From positions 1 to 64,000 of the forward strand of contig JAHRFD010000009.1 in assembly GCA_020882975.1 (NCBI GenBank): a stretch of 64,000 nucleotides of DNA. The letters are read 5' to 3'. Shown piece after piece: positions 54,961 through 63,924 of this stretch. Position 1 is the first letter of the stretch, and every line of letters starts with the position of its first letter. Below the pieces are notes generated by a model. That model did no database searches, was not told where the DNA came from, and saw only the letters and a list, made by a program, of their open reading frames with translations. Source of the DNA: Microcoleus sp. EPA2 (GTDB taxonomy: Bacteria; Cyanobacteriota; Cyanobacteriia; Cyanobacteriales; Microcoleaceae). Made by a program: the position numbers and the translations under genes.

Positions 54961-57834
54961 ATGAAAAATCTGACATCTACTAAAAACAGCACAAATCCAC
55001 CACCTAAAAATACCCGAAAAAATAGGCCTTTGATATTTTTTATACTATCCCTAGCATTTTTCCTATTCAGTTTATATCAAGGTTTATTTTTACCCTATTC
55101 CCTATCAGCACCAGGGCCAGGAAAAGAACAAAATAGCGAACCATCCTTGCAACCCTTCGATGAAGTCATCAAAGACACCCAAAAATCCGAAGGAATGTTT
55201 ACCCTGTATACCAACAAAACCACAGATAAAGTCTATCTAGAAATTAAGCCCGAACAACTAAATAAAAAATTCCTGTGCTTTGTAACCCTAGCTTCCGGCT
55301 TAGGAGAAGCAGGCATTTTGAGTGGACTTCCCTTCGGAGACTTCTTATTTCAACTGCGAAAAATCCAAAACAACGTACAATTTGTAATTCCCAATATCAA
55401 CTTTCGTACCAGTCCTGGCGATCCACAAACAGGTTCCGTAGAACGAGCATTTAGCGAGTCTATCCTGTATTCTTTACCCCTCAAAAGCATTCATCCCAAA
55501 AGACAAACTCTACTGATAGACTTGGGTGATTTGCTGATGAGCGAAAAGCGTGACTTGCCAGGTATAAAATCATTTTTACCGATAATTTTAGGTGCATCTT
55601 ATTCACTAGATAGTGAGAAATCTTACTTTAAGGAAGTGAAAGCCTTTCCCTTAAATGTAGAGATTACTTCTGTCTACGGTTTTTCCAGCGATAATGACAG
55701 TTCCGTCAACTATTTACCCTCAATTCCTGACAGTCGAGCTTTCAATCTTCGCATTCACTACAGTTTCTCAGAAGTGCCATTAAACAACGGCTATCGCCCC
55801 AGATTAGCTGACGAAAGAGTTGGTTATTTTATCACAGCATATAAAGACTTTTCTGACAATACCAGCCGGGAGCCTTTTATACGCTATATCAATCGCTGGC
55901 ATTTGCAAAAACAAATTCCCACTGCTCCGATTTCACCGCCAGTGCAGCCGATCGTCTTTTGGATTGAAAACAATGTACCTCTGGAATACCGCAACGCTAT
56001 CCGTGAGGGCATTTTGGAATGGAATAAGGCTTTTGAAAAGGCGGGATTCAGTGACGCAATTCAAGTCAAACAGATGCCGGACAATGCCAAATGGGACCCG
56101 GCTGATGTTCGCTACAATACTATTCGCTGGTCCAGTTCCTTCGAGCCAGAATTTGCGGGTCTGGGCCCCTCTCGCACTAACCCGCTGACTGGGGAAATTT
56201 TGGATGCGGATATTTTGTTAGATGCTAATATTGTCAGGCAAATTAAACAGGGCTATCGGTCTTTGGTGCAACAAAATCGCTCGGTGGCTAAGAGTTTTCA
56301 AGGACAAAATGGCTCTAACACAAATCCTTGTCAGTTCGGGATGTATTCTCGCTATTTGAGAGTGCTAGGAAATGATAATTTAGATACTGCAAAAAAAGAA
56401 AACTCTGCGGGTGAATTGGTTGATGATTTACCAAATTTGGTGGAAAGATACCAACAGCAAAAGCGATCGCCTGTGTCGCGGTTAATGTCCGATTCGGATT
56501 TGTGCTTTGGGTTGGAATCCAGCCAACAATTTGCCATGGGTGCAATGTCCATGTCTCTGTTGGGGAACGGGACACCTAATAGTTCGGAAATTGAGGATTA
56601 TGTGAATCAATATATCCGATTTTTGACGGCTCACGAAGTCGGTCACACTTTGGGTTTGAGGCACAATTTTCATGGTAGTACGATGCTGCAACCGGAGGAG
56701 TTGAACAATACTCAGTTAACTCGCACTCAAGGTTTGGTGGCGTCGGTGATGGATTATGTGCCGATTAATTTGGCTGCACCGGGAACTGTACAGGGCGATT
56801 ACTATCCCATGATTGTGGGGCCTTATGATGATTGGGCGATCGAGTATGGTTACAAGGTGCTTGGTGCTGTCAATCCCAGTAGCGAATTGCCAATGTTACA
56901 GGAAATTGCCAGCCGTGCTGCGGAACCGCAATTAGCTTATGCGCCGGATGAAGATGCTGTTGATATTCTCGATCCGGCTGCTAATACTTTCGATCTTAGT
57001 GCCAATATGCTCGCTTATTCCCAGTTGCAATTGGAGAATGCTAGGGTGATGTGGAAGCGTTTGGAAAGCAGAATTCCGGTTGGGGATGATGGTTACAATG
57101 AGCTGCGGGTGATGTTTGATTCGGTGTTTGGATATTATTTTCAGCAGGTAATGAATGCTACTTTGTATGTGGGGGGAGAGTCGTTTAATCGAAGTCGCCC
57201 TGGCGATCCGAAGGGGAAATTGCCCTTTGTGCCGATCGCACTTGCTCAGCAGCGAGAAGCATTAGCAACCCTGGATAAATACGTTTTTGCACCGGATGCG
57301 TTTAGTTTTGCGCCCCAGTTGCTGAATAAATTAGCGCCTTCTCGTTGGAATCACTGGGGAAGTCCGGCTTTGGTATTTCCTTTAGATTATCCCATTGGCG
57401 ATCGCATTACTTTTTTGCAGCGGTTTGTATTGCGGGTTTTGCTCTCTCCTGAGCGGCTGGTGAGACTGCGGGATTCGGAGTTAAAATCGGCACCGGAAAG
57501 TGCTCTGAAGTTGCCGGAAGTGTTCGATACTTTACAACAGGATATTTGGCAAGAAGTTTTCCATCCGAAGAATAAACAAATGGAGATTTCGACTTTTAGG
57601 CGTTCTTTGCAGCGGGAACATTTGGCAATTTTGATCGGTATGGTGTTGCGAAAAACGAGTGTTCCTGAAGATGCGCGGACTTTGGCTTGGTACGAGTTGC
57701 GGCAGTTGCGGGAGGGTTTGAGTAAGACTATTCGGAGTTTGGATCGGAATGCGGATGCTTATATGCGGGCTCATTTGGAGGAAACGCGCGATCGCATTTC
57801 TAAAGTTTTGAACGCACAGATTCAGTCGAATTAA
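54961..57834 (+). CDS. Zinc-dependent metalloprotease (DUF5117/DUF4953 type)
   Basis: 957 residues. An N-terminal anchor (LIFFILSLAFFLFSLYQGLF, residues 23-42) implies export. The zinc site HEVGHTLGLRHNF lies near residue 557, a gluzincin/metzincin-type HExxH with a third H, and is followed by the conserved VMDYVPINLA near 600. Upstream, about 50-300 forms the N-terminal domain of this family, and FWIENNVPLEYRNAIREGI near 340 precedes the catalytic domain. Such proteins are large periplasmic or outer proteases of unknown substrate. Single gene with a heptamer array directly upstream. Confidence 0.9.
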   Translation: MKNLTSTKNSTNPPPKNTRKNRPLIFFILSLAFFLFSLYQGLFLPYSLSAPGPGKEQNSEPSLQPFDEVIKDTQKSEGMFTLYTNKTTDKVYLEIKPEQLNKKFLCFVTLASGLGEAGILSGLPFGDFLFQLRKIQNNVQFVIPNINFRTSPGDPQTGSVERAFSESILYSLPLKSIHPKRQTLLIDLGDLLMSEKRDLPGIKSFLPIILGASYSLDSEKSYFKEVKAFPLNVEITSVYGFSSDNDSSVNYLPSIPDSRAFNLRIHYSFSEVPLNNGYRPRLADERVGYFITAYKDFSDNTSREPFIRYINRWHLQKQIPTAPISPPVQPIVFWIENNVPLEYRNAIREGILEWNKAFEKAGFSDAIQVKQMPDNAKWDPADVRYNTIRWSSSFEPEFAGLGPSRTNPLTGEILDADILLDANIVRQIKQGYRSLVQQNRSVAKSFQGQNGSNTNPCQFGMYSRYLRVLGNDNLDTAKKENSAGELVDDLPNLVERYQQQKRSPVSRLMSDSDLCFGLESSQQFAMGAMSMSLLGNGTPNSSEIEDYVNQYIRFLTAHEVGHTLGLRHNFHGSTMLQPEELNNTQLTRTQGLVASVMDYVPINLAAPGTVQGDYYPMIVGPYDDWAIEYGYKVLGAVNPSSELPMLQEIASRAAEPQLAYAPDEDAVDILDPAANTFDLSANMLAYSQLQLENARVMWKRLESRIPVGDDGYNELRVMFDSVFGYYFQQVMNATLYVGGESFNRSRPGDPKGKLPFVPIALAQQREALATLDKYVFAPDAFSFAPQLLNKLAPSRWNHWGSPALVFPLDYPIGDRITFLQRFVLRVLLSPERLVRLRDSELKSAPESALKLPEVFDTLQQDIWQEVFHPKNKQMEISTFRRSLQREHLAILIGMVLRKTSVPEDARTLAWYELRQLREGLSKTIRSLDRNADAYMRAHLEETRDRISKVLNAQIQSN

Positions 57835-58049
57835 TGGGATGTGATTACTTTCCCCACTTATCAGTGTAGGTTATCTTCAACTCCCAACTCGGTTTCTGGA
57901 CGGCGAGGCGTAAGTTTTGGTAAAGTTTTGTAACAAATTGGTGTGTCAGCGCATAAAATCTCCAACGACACCCTGATAGACATATAGTGAGCTCGTTCTC
58001 TAGGATGCCAAAAAGCAACCCCAACCCAACTATCCACTCTGAGGTATAT

Positions 58050-59639
58050 GTGAAAAAATTCAAAAAAATGTTTGAACAAACTTCCTCTAGCGGGTTTGTT
58101 CAAAGTTGTCTGTCGCTGACTGCTTTGACTTTATTGGGATTTACCCCAGTTGAACCAGTCAGCGCCGCCAGTCTCCATACAGGTTTCGCTTCCTATACCA
58201 TTACCGATCTCGGCCCCGGCAACACTTACAGTATCAACAATTTCGGACAAGTGGTAATGGGTAAAAATGGTGTGGGTTGGATTTGGGAAAACGGTCAATT
58301 GACTGAAGTTACCAACAGCACTTGGGCTTACCAAATCAACACTTCCGGTCAAGTTGTGGGCCGCTATCTCAGCGAAAATTGGACGGATAATGCCTATTTG
58401 TGGGAAAACGGTCAAAGGACAGACCTCGGTTATTTTGGTGGCATTAGCAGTAGCGCTAGTGACATCAATGAAGCTGGGCAAATAGTTGGTAAGTTTAACA
58501 TTGCCCAAGATAAATTTAACCCCTTTTTATGGCAAAACGGTACGATGACCGATCTGGGTACTCTTGGTTTCAATGGCGGGGCTATGAGTATCAATAACAG
58601 AGGGCAAGTAGTTGGTTATTCCGGTCTTGTTTTCGGGATAACTCATGCTTTCCTGTGGGAAAACGGCACGATGAGGGACTTGGGAACTCTGGAAGGAGAC
58701 AACGACAGCATTGCTTACGATATCAACGATCTGGGACAGGCGATCGGCTATTCTGCTAATAAAAACACTCAGCAAAGTAAACCTGTTATCTGGTCAAACG
58801 GTAAACTTACTGAACTCAAAACTCTCGGTGGCAATGTCAATTACGGGGTGGCAATTAATAATAAAGGACAAGCAGTCGGTTTTGGTAACACCAGTGTCAA
58901 TGGCAGCCTAAGTCACGGTTTAATCTGGGAAGACGGCGAAATGGCTAACCTTAACAGCCTGATTCCTGCTGATTCTGGGTGGTTTTTACAGCAAATCAAC
59001 GGCATTAACGATCGCGGTCAAATTGTCGGTCAAGGGATTAACAGCAAGACTGGTGCAAATCATGCTTTTCTGCTCAATCCCGTCAGCGGTAGTTCTCAGC
59101 GCAATCCTGTATTACCTGATAATTTTGAGGATGGTTGGCATATTTTTAATAATGTCACAAGTCGCCTGTGGTTTGATCCGCCAACCTCGGCGGGTTTTGC
59201 GTTCAAAATCGGCGAGGTTGGGGGGTCAAGTCCGATCGCATTTAATCCCAACCCAACCGAACCATCGCTATTTACAAAAATTCTCAGTTTGCCCAGTGGA
59301 ATTGATGCTGACGAACTATTTTCTGTAATAGTTGGCGGTCAAGAAATCGGTAAGTTTCGCCCGAATGAAGTGGTTGATTTTGTTGCCTTACTCGGTTACG
59401 GCGTTTCCGAGTTTAACGTTACGGGCATTGATGCGCTAATCGATCCGACAAATCCCCTAGCGTTTCCGATTAAGTTAGAATCAAACCACGATAATTTCTC
59501 TTTTAAAATGCGGGCGATGGATGGTGCTGAAGCTGTTCCAGAACCTTCGGAAATCGGGGGGATAGTAACTGCGGCTGCGGTTTTTGGTGGTATGTTGTGG
59601 AAACGCAAACGCAGCCATCGAAAAGTGCAAGTCAAGTAA
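58050..59639 (+). CDS. Secreted HAF-repeat protein with PEP-CTERM signal
   Basis: About 529 residues. The start is taken as GTG at 58050, giving a lysine-rich KKFKKM n-region and a signal peptide ending near SAAS; a longer frame opens at 57987. Seven HAF repeats cover about residues 40-350, each like DLGTLGFNGGAMSINNRGQVVGYSG. A beta-rich domain follows (EVVDFVALLGYGVSEFNVTG). The end VPEPSEIGGIVTAAAVFGGMLWKRKRS is a PEP-CTERM sorting signal (VPEP, hydrophobic stretch, basic end) cleaved by exosortase. It is thus an extracellular or surface protein of unknown role. Confidence 0.9.
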   Translation: MKKFKKMFEQTSSSGFVQSCLSLTALTLLGFTPVEPVSAASLHTGFASYTITDLGPGNTYSINNFGQVVMGKNGVGWIWENGQLTEVTNSTWAYQINTSGQVVGRYLSENWTDNAYLWENGQRTDLGYFGGISSSASDINEAGQIVGKFNIAQDKFNPFLWQNGTMTDLGTLGFNGGAMSINNRGQVVGYSGLVFGITHAFLWENGTMRDLGTLEGDNDSIAYDINDLGQAIGYSANKNTQQSKPVIWSNGKLTELKTLGGNVNYGVAINNKGQAVGFGNTSVNGSLSHGLIWEDGEMANLNSLIPADSGWFLQQINGINDRGQIVGQGINSKTGANHAFLLNPVSGSSQRNPVLPDNFEDGWHIFNNVTSRLWFDPPTSAGFAFKIGEVGGSSPIAFNPNPTEPSLFTKILSLPSGIDADELFSVIVGGQEIGKFRPNEVVDFVALLGYGVSEFNVTGIDALIDPTNPLAFPIKLESNHDNFSFKMRAMDGAEAVPEPSEIGGIVTAAAVFGGMLWKRKRSHRKVQVK

Positions 59640-59665
59640 TCTCTTGTGCGGGCGATCGATTATAT

Positions 59666-59860
59666 TTAATTAGGTTTTGCTGAATAATCGATCGCTCGCA
59701 AACAACAAGTGCGATAACCATCAACGACATCCTCATGTTTGGCTGTGGGTTCACTCAGGGGCATGGCAACTCCATTGACTAGCTCAAATGACCTGCCGGA
59801 TTTGTCATCCCAGTTAAGAAATTCCTCGAAGGAAAGGGTTTTTTGGGCGATCGCAACCAT
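59666..59860 (-). pseudogene. Truncated Uma2 gene
   Basis: 64 codons. The first 48 (SFEEFLNWDDKSGRSFELVNG and LSEPTAKHEDVVDG) match the N-terminus of Uma2 proteins, then a 16-residue unrelated tail (YRTCCLRAIDYSAKPN) ends the frame. The catalytic region is missing: full-length members are about 190 residues. It is probably the remnant of a deletion. A long GCGATCGATTAT inverted repeat overlaps the break region. Confidence 0.65.
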
Positions 59861-59943
59861 TGATATTAACCTTTTGCGTAGGTTGGCTCTCTGTTGTCTG
59901 TTTTTAGCTTAACGCTTTCGATCGATCTCCATTTTAGTTTGCA

Positions 59944-60294
59944 TCAGAGGGGTAGCTTAGCAATACGATCGACCCATTCCTCTGCACTAGACGCTGCCCA
60001 AATCAAGAGTAGTTCTTCGATGACAACTTCCATGGGTATTTTTTGGGAAATAATAATGACTCCAGCACTTTGATTTGTAGTAATGAACTCAGCAAATTCG
60101 GATGGCATTGTTTTGCGATCGTGGCTGACAAGAACACGTCTTTGCTGTGCTGCTATTACCAGGACATCTAAATCTTTAATGCCTTCTAACCCAGCAGCAA
60201 AAGCAGTTTGAAAGTCGATTGTAGATTCTCGTCGCAGTAATCCTGTGACGATCGCCTGATTCAAGTCCGCATCAGCTTGATAGCGCACATTCAC
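59944..60294 (-). CDS. DUF5615 PIN-like protein, putative toxin
   Basis: 116 residues. DUF5615 proteins are small PIN-fold nucleases. The N-terminal VRYQADADLNQAIVTGL and LDVLVIAAQQRRVLVSHDRKTM carry the acidic residues of the fold, with SHDRKTMP typical. The start is GTG at 60294, overlapping the stop of the DUF433 gene (GTGA). The DUF433-DUF5615 order is a known toxin-antitoxin-like pair in cyanobacteria; activity in this strain is not shown. Confidence 0.85.
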   Translation of the reverse strand: MNVRYQADADLNQAIVTGLLRRESTIDFQTAFAAGLEGIKDLDVLVIAAQQRRVLVSHDRKTMPSEFAEFITTNQSAGVIIISQKIPMEVVIEELLLIWAASSAEEWVDRIAKLPL

Positions 60295-60620
60295 GATCGC
60301 ACCTGCTTTCTTGCTGCTTTAGCTGTCATTAGTCTATTGTACAAAGCTGGATCGCTAGTTTGTAGAGGTTGAGGCATGGCATCAAATGCGGCTTCTTCGG
60401 CGGCTAAGTAAGCGTCGATTTCAGCGCGGTTGGCTAGATAAAAGGCGATCGCCCCATAAACCTGTTCCAGTGTCAGTAGTGGGAATGACTGAACAATACT
60501 TTCGGGCGATAGTCCTTGTTGGAAAGCATAGGCGATCGAGTCAAGAGAAATCCGAGTTCCTTCAACCCAATAGGCATCGCTGCGATACTCTATATAAGTT
60601 TTAACTGCTACAACTGGCAT
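60291..60620 (-). CDS. DUF433 protein, putative antitoxin
   Basis: 109 residues. DUF433 pattern near the N-terminus: YIEYRSDAYWVEGTRISLDSIAYAF (in part), then GLSPESIVQSFPLLTLEQVYGAIAFYL. This is a small winged-helix-like domain. The C-terminus is alanine-rich and helical (YLAAEEAAFDAMPQ). It is upstream of and overlaps the DUF5615 gene, so the pair forms one transcript. Confidence 0.87.
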   Translation of the reverse strand: MPVVAVKTYIEYRSDAYWVEGTRISLDSIAYAFQQGLSPESIVQSFPLLTLEQVYGAIAFYLANRAEIDAYLAAEEAAFDAMPQPLQTSDPALYNRLMTAKAARKQVRS

Positions 60621-60748
60621 ACATATTTTGGGATTTTAACTACTTATTATAGACGGATTCGCTCTAGTTCGTCGGGAGTGAAATTGCGATCGACGAAAAA
60701 CCAAGAGAGCGATCGCTTATTAATTGACAAAACCTCCGCTTCTCGGTG

Positions 60749-60955
60749 TTACTGTCCGCGTCCTGGTTTGCAATCTACGAAACCTAATGCTTCTGTGTCG
60801 AGAAAACTGGCGATCGCCATTTCGATCACCGCTGCGATCGGATATTCAATTTCCGCAGCACGCGCAATCAGAGCCGCTTGAATTCGTTCTGGCAAACGTC
60901 CCAAAATAACTTCGGCATCAGCAGGAGAAAGTTGTTCTTGAAGTTTGGCTTGCAT
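60749..60955 (-). CDS. Small hypothetical protein next to the GIY-YIG gene
   Basis: 68 residues, helical (QAKLQEQLSPADAEVILGRL, RIQAALIARAAEIEYPIAAV). Family not recognised; the size and helical nature suit an antitoxin or accessory partner. The start is taken at ATG 60955, with AGGTGA five bases before it; an in-frame GTG at 60964 overlaps the GIY-YIG stop (GTGA). Either way it is the second gene of a two-gene unit. Confidence 0.65.
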   Translation of the reverse strand: MQAKLQEQLSPADAEVILGRLPERIQAALIARAAEIEYPIAAVIEMAIASFLDTEALGFVDCKPGRGQ

Positions 60956-60960
60956 GGCAT

Positions 60961-61338
60961 TCACCTTTGGGTTGGAATTTGAACGTTGTACGGAGGTTCA
61001 GTGGCTCTTAGAATGATGGCTTCTAGTTCCAATAGTAACGCAGGGTTTTCACAGTGAGAGATTAATTGCATTGCAATCCGCACATCCTCGTCATTGTACT
61101 TATCGAGCCACGCCCATAAAAAAGCCTTGTGCCCGCCGCTGAAGCGTCCTCGTAGGCTCTTGGTTTTACCGATGTAAAGTAATCCGTCAGTTATGTGCCT
61201 GACTGCATAGATGCCAGGGCGAGCAGGAATCTTATCAAACTCACGGGTCAAGGGTTGACATTGCTCGAAAGGAGTGAAGGCGATCGCATCTACAATTCTC
61301 CGCGCTTGGGCTTGCAGTTCAGAATCGTTTGTTGGCAT
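60961..61338 (-). CDS. GIY-YIG nuclease family protein
   Basis: About 125 residues. The core motif is ARPGIYAVRHITDGLLYIGKTKSLRGRF (in part): GIYAV and LYIGKT correspond to the GIY and YIG elements, with the arginine nearby and E in LELEAIILRATEPPYN. The start is taken at 61338 (MPTNDSEL); a frame to 61380 adds 14 residues with no better ribosome site. Small free-standing GIY-YIG proteins of this kind are common and mostly uncharacterised. Confidence 0.8.
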   Translation of the reverse strand: MPTNDSELQAQARRIVDAIAFTPFEQCQPLTREFDKIPARPGIYAVRHITDGLLYIGKTKSLRGRFSGGHKAFLWAWLDKYNDEDVRIAMQLISHCENPALLLELEAIILRATEPPYNVQIPTQR

Positions 61339-61490
61339 GGAAGCAAGAAGGCTAATTGCACAGAAATCATGTTCCCACAAATTCTGTTGATTGTAATGAT
61401 AACAAGACTGGTGTGGGCGATCATTGTAAGGTATTGAGAGCGATGCTTCTAATCTCTCAGACCACTTGAACCATGTCTTCTACAGAATTT

Positions 61491-62885
61491 TTAAACCCCA
61501 AGTATTTGAGCAATGAGGGGCATAAGCTTATTGCCGGACTCAACCAAACGACTTCCACTTGGCAGGCTTGCCATAATTGCTTTTAAAGTTTTAAAAGCAG
61601 CTCTTGCTGAAGATTGCTTTTGTGCATTATGAATATTTACAGCATTAGATAAAATTTGTACCTGTTCCAATGCCTCATTTTTGTCAGCTAAAGACAAGTT
61701 TACATCTAAATCAATTGCATCGATTAGTTGGGATAACAAGTCTTTTATGCTTTCTTGTTCTTTAATCCCTAACTCAGGTTCCTTACCAATAGAGATAATA
61801 TCCGTTTGATGATGTCCTGACAGATATATTACATTATTATCAGAACCGCTTACAGTAACAAATTCTTTAACTAGATCTTCAGTTTTATAGGCTCTTCTTA
61901 ATACAGCCTGTGCTACTATTTTTGAAATTGGATCAATGAATGGATATATCAAGAAGAGAATTGAAAGTCTTGCCGATAAAGCTACTATACTACCAAAGAA
62001 CGGAATCGCATCAAATACTGGTGGTACTATGATAAAAATCAAACATAAAGTTATAAATTTTGTTAACTTATATCTTTCATCTTCAACCTCTTTTAATGAG
62101 CCAAGAATAAACTCAACTTCTCCGTTTGTATTATGAGGAGTCATAGTTAGGCTTTCACCTTCAGTAGGAACTACAACGAATCTAAAGATTATTTTTTCAC
62201 ATTTCTTAAGGGACGAAATCTTATATCTTTTTTCATGATTTTCCAATTTAAAACTTGGATCATTTTTTAATTCCTCAACCCCCATTTCTTTCTTGACATC
62301 GGGAGTAAAAACATCTATAAATTTAGTTCCCTTAGAAAAATCAAATCTGATGTATTCATCTTTAATAGCAAGGCTTCCAGTGTTTTTAACCTCACAAACA
62401 ACATAATAAGAATCGTTTGCAATTTTTTGATCGTTGTAAAGTATACTGATTTTTTCTTGAAAATCCTTCTCAACCTCAACAATACCTTTTTTTATGGAGG
62501 TGTAATGAGAGAGCTGATGTTTTGGTTCATCCTTCTTTTTAAGGACTTGCAATGTATAGTTTGCGGCTAAAGTAGCTATCGCAGATACTACAGCGATAGC
62601 TACTTTAGCCCAAAAATCTTGCTGTGAATAGAATCGAGAGTTTATGGATATATTGGGAGAGCTAATTGCTCCAGGTGACTCAGGTGACGGCTTTGGAGAA
62701 GGTTTGACTTGAGAAGAAGATGTCGGAATAGGAGGAGCTTGCGCTACTATTTCGGATAGTGAATGTATAGTGAACAGTTCATTAGCCATCGCTTTTGTTA
62801 ACGAAGGAGCAATCAAGATTGAAGAAGCAGATAAAGCTATCAACGTAAAAAAAAATATCAATTTTTTCGTATTTATTTGAATCAC
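61491..62885 (-). CDS. Membrane protein of unknown function, likely acquired
   Basis: 464 residues. Signal or first membrane segment LIFFFTLIALSASSILIA (about 8-27), a proline-rich linker (PPIPTSSSQVKPSPKPSPE), a second membrane helix near 95-110 (VAIAVVSAIATLAANYTL), a soluble domain, two or three membrane segments around 285-330 (LCLIFIIVPPVF, LSARLSILFLIYPFI), and a cytoplasmic helical end. Lysine-rich and A+T-rich compared with neighbours. GTG start at 62885 with AAGGAG nine bases upstream. It begins where a RelE/ParE-type gene is broken, so it probably arrived as an insertion. Confidence 0.75.
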   Translation of the reverse strand: MIQINTKKLIFFFTLIALSASSILIAPSLTKAMANELFTIHSLSEIVAQAPPIPTSSSQVKPSPKPSPESPGAISSPNISINSRFYSQQDFWAKVAIAVVSAIATLAANYTLQVLKKKDEPKHQLSHYTSIKKGIVEVEKDFQEKISILYNDQKIANDSYYVVCEVKNTGSLAIKDEYIRFDFSKGTKFIDVFTPDVKKEMGVEELKNDPSFKLENHEKRYKISSLKKCEKIIFRFVVVPTEGESLTMTPHNTNGEVEFILGSLKEVEDERYKLTKFITLCLIFIIVPPVFDAIPFFGSIVALSARLSILFLIYPFIDPISKIVAQAVLRRAYKTEDLVKEFVTVSGSDNNVIYLSGHHQTDIISIGKEPELGIKEQESIKDLLSQLIDAIDLDVNLSLADKNEALEQVQILSNAVNIHNAQKQSSARAAFKTLKAIMASLPSGSRLVESGNKLMPLIAQILGV

Positions 62886-62904
62886 AGTTAATTACTCCTT
62901 GTAA

Positions 62905-63069
62905 ATAAGCAGAATAAATCGGTTGCTTCTGACTGACTCGCTTGAACTGAAGACTTGGATGATAAGGATATTCCTGCCAAAGGGCATAAGCTTTATCGGC
63001 TTGTTCCTGAACTGATGCAGGAAGACTCTCTAGCCGCGTGCGAAATGACTTTGTAACACTTGATTTCAT
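62905..63069 (-). pseudogene. Broken ParE/RelE-type toxin gene
   Basis: About 55 codons match the N-terminus of small ParE/RelE-type toxins (SVTKSFRTRLESLPASVQEQ and YPYHPSLQFKRVSQ, PIYSA). Homologs continue with an RxG and a tryptophan-rich end; here the frame runs instead into the leader of the next gene (YLQGVINCDSNKYEKID) and stops at 62782. The toxin is probably dead. Its ATG overlaps the antitoxin stop (ATGA). Confidence 0.65.
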
Positions 63070-63296
63070 TTTTGTGTTGGGAAAACCTCATCAAGTGGAA
63101 CCGTTTCTCCTCCCGCAATCTCTTGACGTACCATTGCAGCCATCTGATCCCATTGATCGTCTGTCGTGTCAGCAAAACGAGTTTCCCATTTTTGCTCCTC
63201 TTGCAACTCTGCCAAAAACCGAGCCGCGATCGCATCTTGCCGATCGGGTGGGAGTTTTTGGATTTGGGCGATCGCCTGTTGAAGGAGTTCAGTCAT
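63066..63296 (-). CDS. Antitoxin-like partner of the broken toxin
   Basis: 76 residues, helical, acidic end. LLQQAIAQIQKLPPDRQDAI and ARFLAELQEEQKWETRFADT are typical of small cyanobacterial antitoxins paired with ParE/RelE toxins; DQMAAMVRQEIAGGETVPL is the usual C-terminal part. It overlaps the broken toxin by four bases. With the toxin lost, it may remain as a free regulator. Confidence 0.78.
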   Translation of the reverse strand: MTELLQQAIAQIQKLPPDRQDAIAARFLAELQEEQKWETRFADTTDDQWDQMAAMVRQEIAGGETVPLDEVFPTQK

Positions 63297-63333
63297 GATT
63301 TTGTTTGAAACCTGTATCTCTAGCTTACTTCAT

Positions 63334-63924
63334 TTATCGATCGAAATTCACACCGCGATATAATTCTGCGATCGCAACTTCCAGCTCAATACTCTGCAAC
63401 ATCACGATATCACCCGCACCATAAACCACCGTTTCCCATCGTTCCCCAGCCCCATCTTTCACCCGACGACGACACTCAACTCGCATCTCATCCTGCGAGA
63501 TTAAAACATACTCTTCCAATGATTCCAACTGTCGATAATCCTCAAACTTATCAGTGCGATCCTCTTCGAGGGCTTCGCTAACGAACTTTTCCGTTGCAGG
63601 TGAAAGCACCTCAGCAATCAACTTAGGATAGCGCTTCACATAGCGATCGCTCCTATCTCGCGGATCGCACGTCACAAAGGCATCGGGATAATAGAAAAAC
63701 TCACCCGCATAATTCACCTTTACGTCACCGGAAAAAAACTGACAGTCCCCATCACGCAGGTGAAAATTAATAACCGTTAAAAAATTAATCCCAAGACGGC
63801 TATGATCGTCGCTACCTCCCGCCATTGCGTAGACTAAACCGCGCCGATATTCATGCCGGATAGTATTCTCATGTTCGATGGAAAGGTACTCTTCGGGGCT
63901 AAATCCAGAGGGGATAGCAATCAT
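63334..63924 (-). CDS. Uma2 family protein (PD-(D/E)XK nuclease fold)
   Basis: 196 residues, intact. Core: EFFYYPDAFVTCDP near residue 75 (the D) and YPKLIAEVLSPATEKF near 102 (the E), with YRQLESLEEYVLIS following. N-terminal FSPEEYLSIEHENTIRHEYR is the usual Uma2 start. This is the third full-length Uma2 in the window, plus one remnant, reflecting the multi-copy nature of the family. Function unresolved. Confidence 0.92.
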   Translation of the reverse strand: MIAIPSGFSPEEYLSIEHENTIRHEYRRGLVYAMAGGSDDHSRLGINFLTVINFHLRDGDCQFFSGDVKVNYAGEFFYYPDAFVTCDPRDRSDRYVKRYPKLIAEVLSPATEKFVSEALEEDRTDKFEDYRQLESLEEYVLISQDEMRVECRRRVKDGAGERWETVVYGAGDIVMLQSIELEVAIAELYRGVNFDR

